Source: Pedobacter sp. KBS0701
GTDB taxonomy: Bacteria; Bacteroidota; Bacteroidia; Sphingobacteriales; Sphingobacteriaceae
Length of the DNA: 64,000 bases
Assembly (NCBI RefSeq): GCF_005938645.2
Contig: NZ_CP042171.1
Coordinates: forward strand, 3,472,001-3,536,000
Direction of reading: 5' to 3'
A program made the position numbers and the translations under genes. Shown here one piece after another: positions 25,748 to 33,825 of this stretch. Numbering within the stretch: the stretch's first letter is position 1; the number at the start of each line of letters is the position of its first letter. The notes below the pieces were generated by a model. That model made no database searches, was not told the DNA's origin, and was given only the letters and a program-made list of their open reading frames with translations.

Positions 25748-27076
25748 CTAATTTCCATCTGGCTTAACTACACTACTTTTAGGGCTCTCTGGCCAGTGCC
25801 AGTTTGCAGGATCGTCTGGTTTTGTGGGATCGAATTTTGGTAAATCATCTACCAGATATTTAGCAATACCCAATTGCTGTTCTTTAATGCCCAAGATTAT
25901 ACACTGTGCAATTTCATAAGCACCATAAGGGTTAAAATGCGTGTTATCAGCCAATGCTTTATCCTGGTCAGGATAACTGTTGGCCGGATAATGGACAAAC
26001 GCCTTTTTTGAGGGCCCTTCCCCTAATGCATTAAACAAAGTTGATGTCATAGCATTCAGGTCAATTAAAGCCACTTTCTCTTCGCCAGCGACCTTCCGTG
26101 CTGCGTCAGGAAAATCGCCAAGAGAATTTACAATTTTTCCGGCTGCCCCAAAAGATCTTCTGCTCGTTGAGGTAACCACAACCGGAATTCCACCTTTTTT
26201 CTTTACTTCCGAAATAAATGTTTTTGATCTTTCAGTATACGATTGATACGCACCATCGCCTGGTCCTTTATCTTTTTGATCATTATGTCCAAATTCAATA
26301 AAAAGGTAATCGCCAGGTTTCATTATACTTAAAATCTTCGCTAAACGCTTGCTCCCCAAAAACGAACCTAATGTTAAGCCCGATTCAGCATGATTGGCAA
26401 TGGCAACCCCTGGTTTAAAAAACCGCGGGATCATTTGCCCCCACGATGCCCAAGGTTCATCATCCTGGTCCACAACTGTTGAATTCCCTGCCAGGAAAAC
26501 CGTAATCTGATCCTCAACTCTCGTAATTTCGAGTGCCTGTAAGGCGGTTTGATGGTCAAATTCTAAAGTCAGTTTATCATCCCAATCAAGCTTGGTAAGT
26601 TCGCGTGGTTTTAGTGAAACCGCTTGCTCTCCAGCAATATGTCTATCTTTAACATTTACAATAAATGTTTTGGTTAGCGATTGTCCTGCCGTGGTTTTTA
26701 CATTTTCGAGCATCAACCTTCTCGATTCTGCTTTTACCGTAGTTAACATTTCCGCCTTCGGATCGCCAAGTGTCACCTTGATTTTGTAATTCCCTTCAGG
26801 CACCGAAACCGAAAAATAAAATGGTTTACTGCTCTTAACCAAATCTGAAGTTAAAAGATTCTTCCCGTCATAATTTATACCTTCAACTTTCGAATCAAAA
26901 TCAAAACCAAAGCCTTTTTCTTTACTGTAAGCATCATTAGGTAAAACTTGTGTATAACCTTTAACAACCTTTCCAGGTCCGAAATCTAATTGGTAACTGT
27001 TTTTTTCCTGCGCCTGTGATAGATTGACCATTAAACCAAGGAAAATAAATGGTTTAATAAACTTTTGAATGCTCAT
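25748..27076 (-). CDS. CE12-type rhamnogalacturonan acetylesterase with N-terminal beta-sandwich domain
   Basis: A 442-residue protein when started at 27076 (MSIQKFIKPFIFLGLMVNLS, cleaved after QAQ). Residues about 25-185 form a carbohydrate-binding-like beta sandwich (YQLDFGPGKVVKGYTQVL, YFSVSVPEGNYKIKVTLGD). Residues after about 190 are the SGNH domain: FLAGNSTVVDQDDEP with Ser, GLTLGSFLG, FIEFGHNDQKDKGPGDG with Asn, and ADNTHFNPYGAYEIA with Asp/His. This resembles the two-domain CE12 esterases of pectin loci. It is a third, clearly different acetylesterase compared with the two single-domain copies in the window. It may form a short operon with the GH127/146 gene downstream. Confidence 0.9.
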   Translation of the reverse strand: MSIQKFIKPFIFLGLMVNLSQAQEKNSYQLDFGPGKVVKGYTQVLPNDAYSKEKGFGFDFDSKVEGINYDGKNLLTSDLVKSSKPFYFSVSVPEGNYKIKVTLGDPKAEMLTTVKAESRRLMLENVKTTAGQSLTKTFIVNVKDRHIAGEQAVSLKPRELTKLDWDDKLTLEFDHQTALQALEITRVEDQITVFLAGNSTVVDQDDEPWASWGQMIPRFFKPGVAIANHAESGLTLGSFLGSKRLAKILSIMKPGDYLFIEFGHNDQKDKGPGDGAYQSYTERSKTFISEVKKKGGIPVVVTSTSRRSFGAAGKIVNSLGDFPDAARKVAGEEKVALIDLNAMTSTLFNALGEGPSKKAFVHYPANSYPDQDKALADNTHFNPYGAYEIAQCIILGIKEQQLGIAKYLVDDLPKFDPTKPDDPANWHWPESPKSSVVKPDGN

Positions 27077-27378
27077 ATCGTTTGGTTTTGCTGCAAGATC
27101 TGGCAAAATGGTTTTATACATTCACACCGTTTTCTCATAAAATTGAAATCTGGCTAATTAAACGTCGTAAAGACGATTATCTTACGAAGATATAAAAACA
27201 ATTTCCATTTCAAACGATAATGAACAGATGATTTTAGAATCCGGGTACTCTTTATTTAAAAAATATCTTCTCGCTAAGGTCAAAAAACAAGTCTATCGGT
27301 TGATCTGGTGGCTAACTATAAAAGCTTGATCAATTAGTTTTCCGTGTAAAGGATGCCATTTATGGTCATTAAAAAACT

Positions 27379-29457
27379 TTATTCCAACCAAACCATTTGT
27401 GTAAAAGCACCATTTGTTGCTATGTCCCAGGCTTCTACCCTTACCCACTTACGGCCTTTTAAATTGGTTGCCCAACTGTAATCTTTTTTCCCAAAAGCCT
27501 GGGTAGTGTTTAAATTAATACGGTTACGATAGACCTTTGACCCGTCACCCGATACAATTTCAACAAAACTTAAGGGGAATGTCCAGTTGAGTTGCATATT
27601 TATCTTTGCTTTACCATTATTATCAATTTTTAGTGTTTCCCCTGCACCTTTTCCATTAATGTTAAATTTCGGAATCAATACCTCTCCCGTAGAAACAAAA
27701 AATTTGCCTTCGCGGATTACATCTAAAACAGGCTTCCAGCCATCTGCATAGTTTGGTAACTTATCCATCTGTAAATAATTCACGTTTAAATGTGCATACA
27801 TTTCATTTTGCCTAGTTATGGTAAAGATGTCTGCCTCAGAAATGATATGTTTTTTCAGCCCCCAATTGGCTATATCGTCCATTAAGTTCAATACTCTTTT
27901 ACTTAAAGTTGGCAAAGAAAGATCGCCGGGAATCGCTTTCCAGGCGGCCCCCATAAAAGTCTCTGATTTAAAAAAGTCTTCTTCTTTATATTTATCAGGA
28001 TAACCGGTTGAGGCCTTTGTTCGGGCATGGGCTGTCCACGCCAGGCCTTGCTCCTTTTCCAATAATTTTAACATTTCAGCCTTGTCGTTAACGCGATAAA
28101 CCTTCCCGTATTTTGGATCGTCGGTTTCGAAAGGCAGATCGCTTTTTCTCGACATCATCCAATAAACTGGTTTAGGAAAAAATGCCAGCCAATGCCCGCC
28201 ATAAAAATTATTGGCTTCTTCTCCCGGTAACAGTAAAAAATTAGGATCAGATAACCTTTTGGTTTGTTTAAACAAGGCATCTAATTCTTTTAAACGAACA
28301 GAATCTGGTCCTTTTGGATGTCCTAGCCCATGAAATTCAGCAAGCTTAACAATATTTAAACCTGCTTTTTTTAATACGTCAACAAATTCCGGTTTTTCAG
28401 GAATGGCTTTTCCGCTCAGCACCACATCAGAAATAAACTCATTGTGGAAATGGCTGGCCATTGTTTTATAACCCGCCAAGGGCACATAAGTATCATTATG
28501 CGTAAACTTTTTAACTTCTGCCAAAGCTGCGTGTGCTTTCCCTGTGCTTAACAAACAGAAAAAATTAAGGCGCTGCCGGGTATTGGGAGGTGCATTAAAC
28601 CATGGTACATAACGTTTATCTCCTAAAGGATCCTGACGGATGCCAATACCAAAATCGGGAATCAGATTTAGGTAGTTGCTCCCTTTCCAGGTAAATTTAA
28701 GGTTAAAAGCTTCATCCAGGGGATAAAAATATTGATGTGGGGCAGGAAAAACAGCCAAACTTCCACTTTTACTTTCGCCGATAACGGTACGGTATTTTAC
28801 TTCCAAATTTTTACCTGGATCTGCTTTAGCTGCCTTTTCCCGCTGAAGATTTCCCTTTACATCAGACCAGGCTACACTAGACCAGGTCTCTTTTTTGCTT
28901 ATCAATCCAGCATCGTACAAAATAGCTGTTGAATCTTTTGGAGTAGATACTACAGCTGCTACATTAAACAAAGGGCTTCCATTATAGCACGTTATTTCCA
29001 AAGCGCCGCTAAATGTTTCGCATTGCACTCCATTTATTCGCACTACAGTTTGTGCACCCTTTGTAAAAACACTCGTAGCTCCCTTAGCAAACTTTACTAC
29101 ATTTGTGGTATATGGCCTGGTTGGAACACGATCGAAAAAAACATCCCAGCCTCCACTGTTTGGACTTAAGGTACGTTTACCTATTCTCAACACAAACGCA
29201 GGATCGAGATGAGCAGCTACTTCTTTTAAGTCGCCTGGTTTACCCATCTGCAAACTGCTGAACAGTGGTCTCCCATTTTCCAGATCAAGAACCATTTTAC
29301 CAATGGCGCTATTGCCAACAGGCCAGCTAACAACCAGTTCCTTTTGCCTGGCGGAAACAGTTGCTCCATTAGGTTTAACACCCTTTAAATTAACCTGAGC
29401 AGATGCATTCAGAAAGAACACACAGATAATAAAAAAAACTGGAACTGACTTTTTCAT
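27379..29457 (-). CDS. Secreted PHP/CehA-like putative metallohydrolase, uncharacterised
   Basis: A 692-residue protein with a signal peptide (MKKSVPVFFIICVFFLNASA). The first half is beta-rich and unassigned. From about residue 330 the order of motifs follows the PHP metallohydrolase group of the CehA/McbA type: ASHFHNE (His 336 and 338), AGLNIVKLAEFHGLGH (366-380), LLPGEEANNF and GGHWLAFF (409-427), then LAWTAHARTK. A final IREGKFFVSTGEVLIP resembles the family's closing segment. Several usual ligands are changed: the TDH-type motif is AEFH, and the late DTH-type site seems to be EADIF. It lies in the pectin locus between an esterase gene and RsbQ and has 257 bp of its own upstream gap. Its reaction is unknown; the family assignment rests on motif order. 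Confidence 0.6.
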   Translation of the reverse strand: MKKSVPVFFIICVFFLNASAQVNLKGVKPNGATVSARQKELVVSWPVGNSAIGKMVLDLENGRPLFSSLQMGKPGDLKEVAAHLDPAFVLRIGKRTLSPNSGGWDVFFDRVPTRPYTTNVVKFAKGATSVFTKGAQTVVRINGVQCETFSGALEITCYNGSPLFNVAAVVSTPKDSTAILYDAGLISKKETWSSVAWSDVKGNLQREKAAKADPGKNLEVKYRTVIGESKSGSLAVFPAPHQYFYPLDEAFNLKFTWKGSNYLNLIPDFGIGIRQDPLGDKRYVPWFNAPPNTRQRLNFFCLLSTGKAHAALAEVKKFTHNDTYVPLAGYKTMASHFHNEFISDVVLSGKAIPEKPEFVDVLKKAGLNIVKLAEFHGLGHPKGPDSVRLKELDALFKQTKRLSDPNFLLLPGEEANNFYGGHWLAFFPKPVYWMMSRKSDLPFETDDPKYGKVYRVNDKAEMLKLLEKEQGLAWTAHARTKASTGYPDKYKEEDFFKSETFMGAAWKAIPGDLSLPTLSKRVLNLMDDIANWGLKKHIISEADIFTITRQNEMYAHLNVNYLQMDKLPNYADGWKPVLDVIREGKFFVSTGEVLIPKFNINGKGAGETLKIDNNGKAKINMQLNWTFPLSFVEIVSGDGSKVYRNRINLNTTQAFGKKDYSWATNLKGRKWVRVEAWDIATNGAFTQMVWLE

Positions 29458-29764
29458 CGGGGATATTGGCTTTTTCGGTTAGCAGATAACATGCAAGATA
29501 ATGATTATGAGTAAAGTATATAATTTTACAATGAAGTTTCATTATCATAAACATTTTAATTTTCCATTTCCAAAACCTTAGCCCCCTAAACTTCGTAATA
29601 ATAAAAATCCAACAAACATTTGACCATTAAGAAATTAAGAACATTAAAATGGAAGTCGAATGTCTGTTCACGGGTTACAGTGGTGCGTTTTGTTCATTTT
29701 TTATTTTTTTATAAAAAAACCGTTACATTGTTTAACTTAATTATAAATTTTAAAACCAAACATT
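29458..29764. other. 307-bp divergent intergenic region
   Basis: AT-rich spacer between the PHP-like gene (leftward) and the RsbQ-like gene (rightward). TTTTG at 29688-29692 and TACATTG at 29724-29730 resemble -33 and -7 boxes, but they are 31 nt apart, too far for the usual promoter. No repeat element and no small gene are evident. Confidence 0.4.
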
Positions 29765-30619
29765 TTGCATCCTATACTGCTCAGAAATAATGTAAATATC
29801 CTTGGCGAAGGTAGCCAGGTTATTGTATTTGCACATGGCTTTGGCTGTGCGCAAAGTTCCTGGAAATTTATTACAGATGCTTTTCTGAAAGACTATAAAG
29901 TAATCTTATTTGATTATGTAGGATCGGGCGATTCAGACCTAAGCCAATACGAGCAACGGAAATATGCCACTCTTGAAGGATATGCCTGCGATGTAATTGA
30001 AATTATAGAAGCACTTGATCTGAAGAACATTATATTTGTTGGACACTCGGTTAGCAGTATGATTGGCATGATTGCCGCATTACAGATGCCGGAAGTATTT
30101 AAAAAACTTGTTTTTATTGGTCCTTCGCCAAGGTATTTAAACGATCATCACTATATCGGAGGATTTAATACAGGAGATATTGAAACCATTTTTGAACATA
30201 TCGCCAGTGATTATGTAGCCTGGAGCAAACAATTGGCACCAGTGGTAATGGACAGCCCTTCTAAACCCGAACTGTCTGATTTTTTACAGGAATGTTTTGA
30301 GGCGACAGAGCCAAGTGTGGCCCTTGCCTTTGCAATGGCCACCTTTAAAGCCGATTACAGAGACAAATTAAAAAACCTCGAAGTACCAAGTCTTACCTTG
30401 CAATGTACTAACGATGCCATGGTTCCATTATCGGTTGGAGAATTTATTCATGATAATACGCCAGACAATTTTCTGGTTGTGATGAAAGCCACCGGTCACT
30501 TTCCGCACATTAGCGAACCAGAAGAAACAATAAGGGAAATAAAAAACTTTATAGAAGACGTGAGTTCAAAATCAGCATCAGATCATCTGTATGCGCCAGA
30601 AAATTTCACCCATCATTAG
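29765..30619 (+). CDS. RsbQ-like alpha/beta hydrolase
   Basis: A 284-residue alpha/beta hydrolase that aligns with Bacillus RsbQ from the first residues (LLRNNVNILGEG) through FAHGFGCAQSSW, VILFDYVGSGDSDLSQY and VGHSVSSMIGMIAALQMPE. The triad is Ser in GHSVS, Asp in CTNDAMVP and His in ATGHFPHISEP. RsbQ-type proteins, related to plant KAI2, hydrolyse a small hydrophobic ligand and pass a signal to a partner phosphatase with a PAS domain. No such partner is adjacent. The start is a TTG at 29765: no ATG exists nearby, and the homology begins immediately after it. It is flanked by large non-coding gaps on both sides. Confidence 0.85.
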   Translation: MHPILLRNNVNILGEGSQVIVFAHGFGCAQSSWKFITDAFLKDYKVILFDYVGSGDSDLSQYEQRKYATLEGYACDVIEIIEALDLKNIIFVGHSVSSMIGMIAALQMPEVFKKLVFIGPSPRYLNDHHYIGGFNTGDIETIFEHIASDYVAWSKQLAPVVMDSPSKPELSDFLQECFEATEPSVALAFAMATFKADYRDKLKNLEVPSLTLQCTNDAMVPLSVGEFIHDNTPDNFLVVMKATGHFPHISEPEETIREIKNFIEDVSSKSASDHLYAPENFTHH

Positions 30620-31159
30620 TTAAAACATGGTAACAAAGAAAAATACAGGTTATTGATCAAAAACGCCTGTGCTTCTTTTCTAACTTTTCGCAGGATCATC
30701 GCAATCAATTCTATCAGATACCTGGTATTGATCTGGGGTCAGCCAATCATCCTCAATCGATTGCAGACGTACATTTGGTCATTCAATCATTAAATGGTAG
30801 CGGCATTTTTCACCTAAACCTTCGCTGGAATCCAATATCAACATTAAATCTGGATCAATCTACAAAAATGTGCCGGACAATATCTTTTTCAAAGATTAAA
30901 TCATTCTTATTATCAGATTAACGTCACAAATAAAATTTTGCATAGCCATCAGGAATATCCAAGCTGGACAAATAATGAACAAAATGAATAAAATATATAT
31001 TTGCCGAAATCCGATCCCGTTTTCGTCACGTATATAAGCCCGTTCATATCTGATCTTCTGTTCTTTAGCACCTATGCATCAGGCCAAAAAACAATTCAGA
31101 CTTATATTTATTCAACATTATTCAATAGAATTTAATCCTTATTATCCATAAAAAATAAA
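30620..31159. other. 540-bp intergenic region with a possible coding relic
   Basis: No complete gene is visible. About 80 sense codons without a start end at a TAA near 30920 and read, among others, IDLGSANHPQSIADVHLVIQ and SLNGSGIFHLNLRW. This looks protein-like but matches no family I recognise, so it may be the remnant of a deleted gene. The rest is AT-rich with no repeat of the families seen elsewhere. Confidence 0.3.
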
Positions 31160-31780
31160 ATGAACAAATTTAAAACAATTGCATTATCAGCCATTGCCAT
31201 CCTATTGGTTTACACCGCTAAAGCACAAACCTTGAAGGAGCCGGTTGGCTACAAACTTAAAAATGGTATGAACATTATCATTTCTGAAAACGACAGGTCA
31301 CCGAAGGCTTATTCCAGCTTTACCTTGGATGCTAAATCATTTAATACTAAAAAAGATGGTGTAGTTGAGCTTTTAAATGCTGTATTAAATGAAAATGTGA
31401 GCAAAAACGCGAACATCAGCTTTAAAGATAACAGTGGTAAATTAGCTACAGCCAGCACCAATCTCGAAAAAGATTTAACTGAAATGGCTTCTTTGATCCG
31501 GAACGCCACAATCGATCAAAAAATTTTTGATACCGCAAAAGCTAAATTAATCGCCAGCATAAGACTACAGGATTACGATTATGACCAAACGGTGAATGAA
31601 AATTCGATTAATGCATTAAGCCTGGATGATGTTAAAAACTTTTACAGCCAGATTTCTCCGGAAAAAACGTTTTTAACCATTGCAGGTGATGTTGAATTAA
31701 ATACAGCCAAAGCTTCAGCAAAAAAAGCTTTTGGCAACTGGAACCGAACACAAGAACATGCACCAACTGTGGCAAGGTAA
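31160..31780 (+). CDS. Short M16-peptidase-like secreted protein without zinc site
   Basis: A 206-residue protein with a signal peptide (MNKFKTIALSAIAILLVYTA, cleaved after KAQ). The start of the mature protein (EPVGYKLKNGMNIIISENDR) is the first strand of an M16 (insulinase or PqqL) domain. The middle (LIRNATIDQKIFDTAKAKLI) and end (LSLDDVKNFYSQISPEKTFL, then TIAGDVELNTAKASAKKAFG) match the later part. The HxxEH zinc motif and the segment between are missing, because the protein is about half a normal domain of 400 or more residues. It is therefore not a peptidase by itself. It may be a binding partner or a deletion product that stayed in frame. A terminator follows directly. Confidence 0.7.
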   Translation: MNKFKTIALSAIAILLVYTAKAQTLKEPVGYKLKNGMNIIISENDRSPKAYSSFTLDAKSFNTKKDGVVELLNAVLNENVSKNANISFKDNSGKLATASTNLEKDLTEMASLIRNATIDQKIFDTAKAKLIASIRLQDYDYDQTVNENSINALSLDDVKNFYSQISPEKTFLTIAGDVELNTAKASAKKAFGNWNRTQEHAPTVAR

Positions 31781-31797
31781 TATTAAAATTAAATCTA

Positions 31798-31827
31798 AGC
31801 CCTTTGATCTGTTCAGAGGGCTTTTTT
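31798..31827 (+). terminator. Rho-independent terminator after the M16-like gene
   Basis: AGCCCT at 31798-31803 pairs with AGGGCT at 31817-31822, followed by a TTTTTT run. The loop is 13 nt. It separates the M16-like gene from the M28 peptidase gene. Confidence 0.75.
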
Positions 31828-31928
31828 ATGCCCAAAATGTTACATGCAATTGGGTTTTGTCTATGCGTATTCCAATAATCATTAATATATTCGTTTAAAT
31901 AAAATCATCATTTTCGCAAAACCGACAG

Positions 31929-33278
31929 ATGAAAAAAATCTACCCACTCCTACTTTTTTTTACCATAAGTTTATCTATTCAGGCTCAGATTGTAGTTAAC
32001 CGAAATCAGGATATTGATAAAATGGTTAGGAATGTAAACCAGGATTCGCTAAAATCATATATCAGTAAAATGGTCTCTTTCGGAACCAGAAATACGCTTA
32101 GCGATATTAAAAGCAAAACAAAAGGAATTGCCGCCGCCAGAAATTGGGTGGTAAATAAGTTTAATCAATTTGCAAAGCAAAGTGATGGCAGGCTTACCGC
32201 ATATCTGGATACCATTACATTTAAACCTGACGGCAAAAGAGTAGACCAGCCTACACTTTTAGGCAATGCCGTAGCCATACTAAAAGGCACTGATGCAAAC
32301 GACAAACGTGTGTATGTGGTGAGCGGGCACCTCGATAGCCGTGTTACCGATGTCATGAACAGAAACAGTGATGCACCTGGCGCCAACGATGATGGTAGTG
32401 GTATTGCAGGCGTAATTGAGGCTGCAAGGATTATGAGTCAATATAAATTTCCTGCAACCATCATTTTTGTAGCCGTAAGTGGTGAAGAACAATCTTTACT
32501 GGGTTCTGGGTTTATGGCCGCAAAAGCAAAAAAAGAAAACTGGAATGTAGATGCCATGTTAAACAATGATATGATTGGCAGCAACAACAGTAGCGAAACA
32601 CAAATCATAGACAATACCAGGCTCCGTGTATTTAGCGAGGGTTTACCAGGTTTCGAGCTGGATAAAAATGCAAAATCTATCCGCCAGTTTGGTTTAGAGA
32701 ACGATGGTAAAAGCCGTCAGTTAGCACGATATGTTAAAGAAACAGGCGAGCGTTATGTAGATCAGTTGGAAGTTAAATTAATTTACAGAAATGACAGGTT
32801 TCTGCGCGGCGGAGATCATACTCCGTTTGTAGAAAATGGATTTACAGCGGTACGCATCACCGAAATGAACGAAAATTTCGATCATCAGCACCAGGACCTT
32901 AGAACAGAGAAAGGCATTAGGTATGGCGACCTTCAGGAATTTATGGATTTCGAATATTTACGTAAAAATACAGGCGTAAATATTGCAGTTTTGGCCAATC
33001 TGGCTAAAGCACCTTCCAGCCCAACTGAAGTAAAGGTTGATGTTAAAAATCTGAGCAACTCTACTTTTTTATACTGGAAAGCACCCCTTAATGGCACAGT
33101 AAAGGGTTATTATGTTTTAATGCGCGAAACCAGTAGTGCCCTTTGGGAAAAGAAATTTTTCACTTCAGCTACTGGATTAAGATTGCCTTACAGTAAAGAC
33201 AATTACTTATTTGCAGTTCAAAGTATCGGAAATGACGACACTGAAAGCCTGCCGGTAGTACCGGGCATTGGCAGGTAA
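31929..33278 (+). CDS. Secreted M28-family aminopeptidase
   Basis: A 449-residue zinc peptidase with a signal peptide (MKKIYPLLLFFTISLSIQA). The five metal ligands and catalytic residues are visible in order: His and Asp in VSGHLDSR, Asp in PGANDDGSGIAG, the catalytic Glu pair in VSGEEQSLLGSGF, Asp in LNNDMIGSNN, and His in RGGDHTPFVENGF. The C-terminal 90 residues (PSSPTEVKVDV, WKAPLNGTVKGYYVL) form a fibronectin type III-like domain. Members cleave N-terminal residues from peptides outside the cytoplasm. It is preceded by a terminator and followed after 45 bp by tspO. Confidence 0.93.
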   Translation: MKKIYPLLLFFTISLSIQAQIVVNRNQDIDKMVRNVNQDSLKSYISKMVSFGTRNTLSDIKSKTKGIAAARNWVVNKFNQFAKQSDGRLTAYLDTITFKPDGKRVDQPTLLGNAVAILKGTDANDKRVYVVSGHLDSRVTDVMNRNSDAPGANDDGSGIAGVIEAARIMSQYKFPATIIFVAVSGEEQSLLGSGFMAAKAKKENWNVDAMLNNDMIGSNNSSETQIIDNTRLRVFSEGLPGFELDKNAKSIRQFGLENDGKSRQLARYVKETGERYVDQLEVKLIYRNDRFLRGGDHTPFVENGFTAVRITEMNENFDHQHQDLRTEKGIRYGDLQEFMDFEYLRKNTGVNIAVLANLAKAPSSPTEVKVDVKNLSNSTFLYWKAPLNGTVKGYYVLMRETSSALWEKKFFTSATGLRLPYSKDNYLFAVQSIGNDDTESLPVVPGIGR

Positions 33279-33323
33279 TAAAACATTTGGGATTTACCAT
33301 TGTTTAACCTCAAATTTGGCGCA

Positions 33324-33797
33324 ATGAAATTTAAACCACTAGCTTTTATTATTAATATAGCCATTACACTGGGTGTTGGTGCTTTAGGAGGATGGGCTAC
33401 CGCTCAATCAGTTAAAACCTGGTATCCGACATTAAATAAACCATCCTTTAATCCACCAAACTGGCTTTTTGCACCTGTTTGGACAACACTTTATATACTT
33501 ATTGGTATTGCAGCCTACCTGGTATGGATAAAGCGTGATAAAATCGTCCATTTCCCCAGAACAGTTGCCATTTACCTTATCCAGTTAATTTTAAATTTAG
33601 GCTGGTCATTTATTTTCTTTTATCTGCACGAGATCGGTTTTGCCCTGGCTGAAATTATTTTACTGTTAATTATCATTATCATCAATGCAGCTATGTTCTA
33701 TGAAATAAACAAATGGGCGGGTGTAATATTCGTCCCCTACATTTTTTGGGTAACTTTTGCATCATTTTTAACGTACAATATTTTCATGTTGAACTAA
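33324..33797 (+). CDS. tspO: TspO/MBR-family membrane protein
   Basis: A 157-residue five-helix membrane protein when started at the ATG at 33324; an upstream TTG at 33300 is possible but adds only eight residues. Family motifs are WYPTLNKPSFNPPNWLFAPV followed by WTTLYILIG, and LNLGWSFIFFYLHEIGFALAE. TspO proteins bind porphyrins and other hydrophobic molecules and take part in oxidative or light stress responses. The protein lies in the inner membrane. It stands between the M28 peptidase and the patatin-like gene with short gaps, and no functional link to either is obvious. Confidence 0.93.
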   Translation: MKFKPLAFIINIAITLGVGALGGWATAQSVKTWYPTLNKPSFNPPNWLFAPVWTTLYILIGIAAYLVWIKRDKIVHFPRTVAIYLIQLILNLGWSFIFFYLHEIGFALAEIILLLIIIIINAAMFYEINKWAGVIFVPYIFWVTFASFLTYNIFMLN

Positions 33798-33825
33798 TTT
33801 TAAAAGAAAACCCTATTTTTAGAAA

